Source: Spirochaetales bacterium (GTDB lineage Bacteria > Spirochaetota > Spirochaetia > Treponematales > UBA12059). Taken from it: a stretch of DNA of 45,813 nucleotides. Under the pieces are notes generated by a model that was given only the letters and a program-made list of their open reading frames with translations, had not been told where the DNA came from and did not search any database. Each line of letters starts with the position of its first letter. The stretch's first letter is position 1. The DNA is taken from assembly GCA_016928955.1 (NCBI GenBank), contig JAFGJV010000012.1, forward strand, positions 1 to 45,813, written 5' to 3'. The position numbers and the translations under genes were made by a program. Below, piece after piece: positions 43,288 through 45,813 of this stretch.

Positions 43288-43394
43288 GGGAACCTCTAAA
43301 ACCCCCATGGGTATTAGAGGTTCCCTGCGTTTTCGGCGGAAAACACAGGGTTTCTAAGGTAACCCTCTAAAAACTGAAGTTTTTAGAGGCTCCC
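43288..43394. repeat. 107-base run of four hairpins with imperfect terminal inverted repeats
   Basis: In order: GGGAACCTCTAA/TTAGAGGTTCCC (43288-43299 with 43314-43325, perfect 12-base arms, and a CCCATGGG palindrome in the loop); GTTTTC/GAAAAC around GGCG (43329-43344); AGGGTT/AACCCT (43347-43366); CCTCTAAAAACT/AGTTTTTAGAGG around GA (43364-43389, perfect 12-base arms). The outermost 14 bases (43288-43301 and 43381-43394) are also inverted repeats with one mismatch, so the whole unit looks like a small non-autonomous mobile element or a highly folded RNA. It marks the border between GC-rich chromosome and AT-rich island. Confidence 0.75.
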
Positions 43395-43452
43395 TTTTGT
43401 AAATTTCGAGCAATATGGTAAAACTAATTGCGTATGCTTATATTACTAGGCG

Positions 43453-43539
43453 ATGTTTCTTATCATAGTGTGTATTGTTGCTTGTACTGATCTGGAAAGA
43501 AGCATGGGAAATTATGAGAGCTATGTGAGTGTGCTTTGA
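43453..43539 (+). CDS. Possible 28-residue hydrophobic or lipoprotein-like peptide
   Basis: ATG to TGA, 28 codons: MFLIIVCIVACTDLERSMGN, then YESYVSVL. The N-terminus looks like a very short lipoprotein signal (IVAC followed by a polar tail). TATATT lies eight bases before the ATG, matching the short-leader promoters of this genome; no ribosome site. Short ORFs arise by chance in AT-rich DNA, so this is only a candidate. Confidence 0.25.
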   Translation: MFLIIVCIVACTDLERSMGNYESYVSVL

Positions 43540-43690
43540 ATAGAGTCGTCGATGCAGCAAAGGGTTATACTGTAATTATTAGCAGAAGCCGGGGGCGCAT
43601 TAAGAAATGCCAATCATAATCGCTATTCTAGCATTCGCGGCGCAGTTTTTAGTTAAAGAATAATATGGTTCCTTTATTTCGCTATTCGGA

Positions 43691-44140
43691 ATGGTATTTC
43701 TGTGTGCTGTAATTCATTATGCGAAACCTGATGTTAGATTTAATAAACTTAGTTTTATATTGGCGCCCTTTTTTGTTTTGGCGGTCGACGCGTCAAATTA
43801 CTTGATTTCTGGCAGCTATTTTCCAACGATAGGTCTTTTTGTGGCAGCTTTCATAGAAGAAGTGGTGTATAGATTCTATCTAGATGATGAGTTGTCAAAA
43901 TATCATAGCAGCGGGTGCTCGGGAATGATCTCTCTAGGAGTTTTCTTACTCATTCATGTACCCAAATATTTGGACAGACTTCAGTCTTATCTTATTTTAG
44001 GTTTTGCGACAACCTTTTTTCTTTATTACAAACGTAAGACAAGAGATTTGATGCTGGTCAGCATACTCCATTTTGGTTTCAATTCATTTCTCATGTTATT
44101 TCTATTGCCAATTGTTGAATTCATTCTTTATGGATCATAA
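43691..44140 (+). CDS. CPBP-family intramembrane metalloprotease (short, perhaps N-terminally disrupted)
   Basis: 149 residues with about four membrane helices and the three CPBP (Abi/CAAX protease) motifs: E56-E57-x3-R61 in FIEEVVYRFYL, His89 in VFLLIHVPKY, and His127-x3-Asn131 in LHFGFNSF. Family members include Rce1 and the PlnI/PlnP-type bacteriocin-immunity proteins. In the same frame an 18-codon hydrophobic ORF (MPIIIAILAFAAQFLVKE, 43607-43660) ends in TAA at 43661, after which the frame is open into this gene; together they would give the extra N-terminal helices usual for the family. So either the gene starts at 43691 or a one-base change (CAA to TAA) has broken it. A TATACT box stands at 43566-43571. 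Confidence 0.7.
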   Translation: MVFLCAVIHYAKPDVRFNKLSFILAPFFVLAVDASNYLISGSYFPTIGLFVAAFIEEVVYRFYLDDELSKYHSSGCSGMISLGVFLLIHVPKYLDRLQSYLILGFATTFFLYYKRKTRDLMLVSILHFGFNSFLMLFLLPIVEFILYGS

Positions 44141-44235
44141 GACCAAGATTTGTTCGTTGTTAATATATAGGGCCGGAACCATATTAGAAGCCAAGGAGTA
44201 TCATGATTGGAGCCTCTATGCAAAAGCGAAAAACT

Positions 44236-44264
44236 TTGACAAATTTCCCCAGGTGGCGAATATT
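44236..44264 (+). promoter_or_regulatory. Promoter of the double-glycine precursor gene
   Basis: Perfect TTGACA, 17 bases, AATATT. Predicted +1 near 44271, giving a leader of about 16 bases with AAGGAG before the ATG at 44287. It lies inside the N-terminal extension that an upstream ATG (44203, also with AAGGAG) would add, supporting 44287 as the start. Confidence 0.55.
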
Positions 44265-44286
44265 TTTAATGTCCAAGGAGAAGCGT

Positions 44287-44658
44287 ATGAAAAAGCTGTT
44301 GCTGTTGTTGGTTCTGGCGCTCTGCGCCGGGCTGGGGCTGTGGGCCCAGGAGGCCGCCGTGGATCCCTTTGCTGCCATCGAAGCGGAGGAGCTCTGCGCC
44401 GAAGAGATGAAAATGGTTCAGGGCGGATTGCCGCGTAGGGCTGGAGATGTCACCATGTCTATTGATGGTGTGTCAGGTGGGTACCTGAATCAGTGGCAGG
44501 CGAATTTGCATAGCGGGTATAACACTGGAGATGATTATTACCCGGCATCTACAGCAAAAGAAAGACGAAAAGAAATAAAAAAAGTTATTGGTATTACTAG
44601 GTATGTCCTGAATTTTTGGGACAACTTGCTTGGCGGAATCTCTGAAGAACTCGAATAA
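44287..44658 (+). CDS. Precursor peptide with Sec signal plus double-glycine leader motif
   Basis: 123 residues. Residues 1-20 are a Sec signal (MKKLLLLLVLALCAGLGLWA). After an acidic stretch comes EELCAEEMKMVQGG ending at residue 47. Counting back from the cleavage point, Leu -12, Glu -8, Met -7, Val -4, Gly -2 and Gly -1 match the double-glycine leader consensus of class II bacteriocins and related peptides. The 76-residue 'core' has a Gly/Tyr/Asp-rich part (SGGYLNQWQANLHSGYNTGDDYY), a basic helix (KERRKEIKKVIGITRY) and a hydrophobic end (VLNFWDNLLGGI). No cysteine is in the core. AAGGAG precedes the ATG. It lies between two CPBP protease genes and ends at a strong terminator. The leader codons are GC-rich while the core codons are AT-rich. 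No C39-peptidase transporter or modifying enzyme is in the window. Function (bacteriocin, signal, or surface peptide) is inferred. Confidence 0.7.
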   Translation: MKKLLLLLVLALCAGLGLWAQEAAVDPFAAIEAEELCAEEMKMVQGGLPRRAGDVTMSIDGVSGGYLNQWQANLHSGYNTGDDYYPASTAKERRKEIKKVIGITRYVLNFWDNLLGGISEELE

Positions 44659-44666
44659 TTAGCCTG

Positions 44667-44697
44667 CTACTGGCAAAGCCATTTGCTTTGCCAGTAG
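44667..44697 (+). terminator. Rho-independent terminator of the precursor gene
   Basis: CTACTGGCAAAGC and GCTTTGCCAGTAG form a perfect 13-base stem with a five-base loop (CATTT), followed by TCTTCAATTTT. It begins nine bases after the precursor stop codon. Confidence 0.85.
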
Positions 44698-44794
44698 TCT
44701 TCAATTTTACTCACATCGACAGCGGTATGCTACAAAAATAAAAGCACTGTAGCTGTTGACAACTCGCATTTGCGGTTTTTCAACATCTTGTTGC

Positions 44795-44827
44795 TATAAG
44801 TGAGAGGGGGGCATGAGAAGTGCCCCC
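44795..44827 (+). promoter_or_regulatory. Extended -10 box and leader hairpin before the second CPBP gene
   Basis: TGC-TATAAG (-10 at 44795-44800) is followed by GGGGGCA-TGAGAAG-TGCCCCC (44807-44827), a perfect seven-base stem that would sit at the very 5' end of the transcript, four bases before the GGTGG ribosome site. A stray TTGACA at 44756 is too far for this -10. Confidence 0.5.
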
Positions 44828-44841
44828 GTTGGTGGTGAAAA

Positions 44842-45573
44842 ATGGATGATTTCTTGAAAAAACTATTAGGGAATTCAGTAGGCCGGGCAGGAGTTATTTT
44901 ACTTATTAATACCATTCTACTTTTTTTGCTAGTCCTAGGTGCTAAGCTATCCAAAAAGAAAGCATTCTTTCGCGGTTTGTGCATCGTTTTATATAACATA
45001 GTGCTTTCTGAATTCATCTATACAGCAATAATAGCGTTTGTCAATTATAATTACCAAAAATGGCTGGTTGGGCAGTTTTTAGTCATGATCTTTCTTGGGC
45101 TTTTACAGTCAAGTGTGATTTATATGTCATATTGCTTATTTCAAAAGGCAATAGGTGTTAATGTTGGAAAGAATTTATTGAACTCAATGGTGGTGAAAAA
45201 AGGTGATTTATTTCCTATGGTAAAGAGTTTGATTTTTCCGTTGATTTATCTGGTGGTCTTTATCACTGCGAGAGGCCGGCATCGTATTGTATTAGAACCT
45301 CTACAAATCGTCAACTTGGTCGTCCTAACACCAATAATCGAAGAATTCATATTCAGGTTTTCGATACCGCAAATGCTCAAAAAAGAAAAACTTGCGTTGG
45401 GATACATTTCTATTTTGTCAATTGTCTTCGCGCTTCTCCATCCTGCGGACGCGAAGTTGTTTGCCCTATTTTTTTCAATGTATGTGTATTCTGTTTATAA
45501 TAAAATCGGCAAATTAAGCGCAACAATAATTATCCATAGTATTTCGAATTTTGTGTACGTTTATTGGATGTAG
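44842..45573 (+). CDS. CPBP-family intramembrane metalloprotease
   Basis: 243 residues, six to eight membrane helices. Motif 1 is Glu167-Glu168-x3-Arg172 in TPIIEEFIFRFSI, motif 2 His200 in FALLHPAD, motif 3 His232-x3-Asn236 in IIIHSISNFV: a complete predicted active site. CPBP proteins next to double-glycine bacteriocin genes commonly serve as self-immunity proteins or peptide processors. It has its own promoter after the precursor's terminator, so it can be expressed separately. The next gene starts three bases after its stop. Confidence 0.85.
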   Translation: MDDFLKKLLGNSVGRAGVILLINTILLFLLVLGAKLSKKKAFFRGLCIVLYNIVLSEFIYTAIIAFVNYNYQKWLVGQFLVMIFLGLLQSSVIYMSYCLFQKAIGVNVGKNLLNSMVVKKGDLFPMVKSLIFPLIYLVVFITARGRHRIVLEPLQIVNLVVLTPIIEEFIFRFSIPQMLKKEKLALGYISILSIVFALLHPADAKLFALFFSMYVYSVYNKIGKLSATIIIHSISNFVYVYWM

Positions 45574-45576
45574 ATT

Positions 45577-45813
45577 ATGACTACCAAAACAACAAAACTT
45601 AGCTTTGTAGAAACACGTTATATGCAGGTGAAAAAATGTAATTCACGCGTAAGCGCAAGGCTAATTGGAACTCTTGGGGCGGTCTGTCTCGCGCTCACGC
45701 TCGAAATAGCTCTACAGTGGATTTATGGTGAGATAGTCAATCGTAACGAGACCTGGTTGTACGAGCATTGGTCACCTTTTGTCTGGGATAACTACGATTT
45801 CCTCCGGGAACTC
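45577..45813 (+). CDS. N-terminus of an unknown membrane protein, cut by the window edge
   Basis: 79 codons open to the end of the window. A polar start (MTTKTTKLSFVETRYMQVKK) leads into one membrane helix (about residues 29-50, IGTLGAVCLALTLEIALQWIY), then an aromatic-rich segment (ETWLYEHWSPFVWDNYDFL). I do not recognise the family. It starts three bases after the CPBP stop without a clear ribosome site, so it is probably co-transcribed and part of the same locus. Confidence 0.6.
   Translation, partial: MTTKTTKLSFVETRYMQVKKCNSRVSARLIGTLGAVCLALTLEIALQWIYGEIVNRNETWLYEHWSPFVWDNYDFLREL

Larger units (their letters stand above)
43400..45813. other. AT-rich island with peptide/CPBP-protease locus
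   Basis: From about 43400 to the edge the sequence switches abruptly to AT-rich codons and spacers, unlike the preceding 43 kb, except for a GC-rich patch at 44287-44450 inside the precursor gene. Contents: a short ORF, two CPBP membrane proteases, a double-glycine precursor and a truncated membrane protein. No integrase, transposase or tRNA is visible in the window, and the far boundary is not seen. The stretch 43395-43606 holds only the 28-codon ORF described separately and a TATACT at 43566-43571. Recent acquisition is inferred from composition alone. Confidence 0.7.

Noticed and set aside
43288-43394. CRISPR array
   Set aside because: The repeats are inverted and adjacent rather than regularly spaced direct repeats with unique spacers; no cas gene is present.
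44203-44286. Alternative start of the precursor gene at 44203 (MIGASMQKRK...), which also has AAGGAG ahead of it
   Set aside because: It would bury the signal peptide 28 residues inside the protein, its AAGGAG is only four bases from the ATG, and a good promoter (44236-44264) lies downstream of it.
43400-45813. Prophage or transposon
   Set aside because: No integrase, transposase, capsid or attachment-site repeats can be recognised in the visible part; only composition suggests transfer.

Overview
This window is GC-rich and densely coded for its first 43.3 kb, then becomes visibly AT-rich for the last 2.4 kb. Gene content suggests an anaerobic, fermentative bacterium, most likely a high-GC spirochaete of the Treponema/Spirochaeta type. 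The reasons are the long GlmS with extra inserted segments, the TraB-family protein, the PurL with a separate PurQ, many small secreted or lipoprotein genes, AsnA-type asparagine synthetase and an Fe-S aldo/keto reductase. The taxonomy is inference: there is no rRNA or marker gene here that settles it.

Layout. (1) 52-9157, minus strand: a purine-catabolism operon read from right to left. It holds the three xanthine dehydrogenase subunits (FAD, 2Fe-2S, Mo), an NCS2 nucleobase permease, and AllH, AllF and AllG (the DUF2877/FdrA/DUF1116 set reported as oxamic transcarbamylase in E. coli). (2) 9325-17330: mostly minus-strand envelope and sensory genes: a MEMO-CapA-like fusion lipoprotein, a secreted 'KPVIYLYP' protein, a divergent WG-repeat/SH3 protein, a BMP-type binding lipoprotein paired with a Cache histidine kinase, and a D-2-hydroxyacid dehydrogenase. 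(3) 17495-18508: a ketopantoate-reductase-like gene broken by an in-frame TAG. (4) 18570-23318: four overlapping genes (membrane-anchored esterase, GH5 glycosylceramidase-like enzyme, GalU, HSL-type esterase) that look like a glycolipid module. (5) 23371-34230: GlmS, Fe-S aldo/keto reductase, a two-component system, TraB, a TPR lipoprotein and a large anchored hypothetical protein. (6) 34273-42198: PurL-PurQ, then a tightly overlapped diguanylate cyclase-ferredoxin-GH13 set, then AsnA. (7) 42226-43221: a secreted protein faintly like a degenerate M23 domain.

The AT-rich end (about 43400 to the edge) is the most unusual part. It contains a 123-residue protein with both a Sec signal peptide and a textbook double-glycine bacteriocin-type leader motif. 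It lies between two CPBP (CAAX-protease/bacteriocin-immunity family) membrane metalloproteases, and a further membrane protein runs off the edge. The leader half of the precursor gene is GC-rich like the chromosome, while its core half is AT-rich like the island. This looks like a peptide (bacteriocin- or RiPP-like) locus that has exchanged its core, and it is the best candidate for an undescribed system here.

Two genome-style features run through the window. Many genes have a TATACT-type -10 box ending exactly 6-8 bases before the start codon, implying leaderless mRNAs. A 36-38 bp palindromic element (about GGGAACCTCTAA-N14-TTAGAGGTTCCC) occurs at three intergenic sites, one of them expanded into a run of four hairpins at the border of the AT-rich island.
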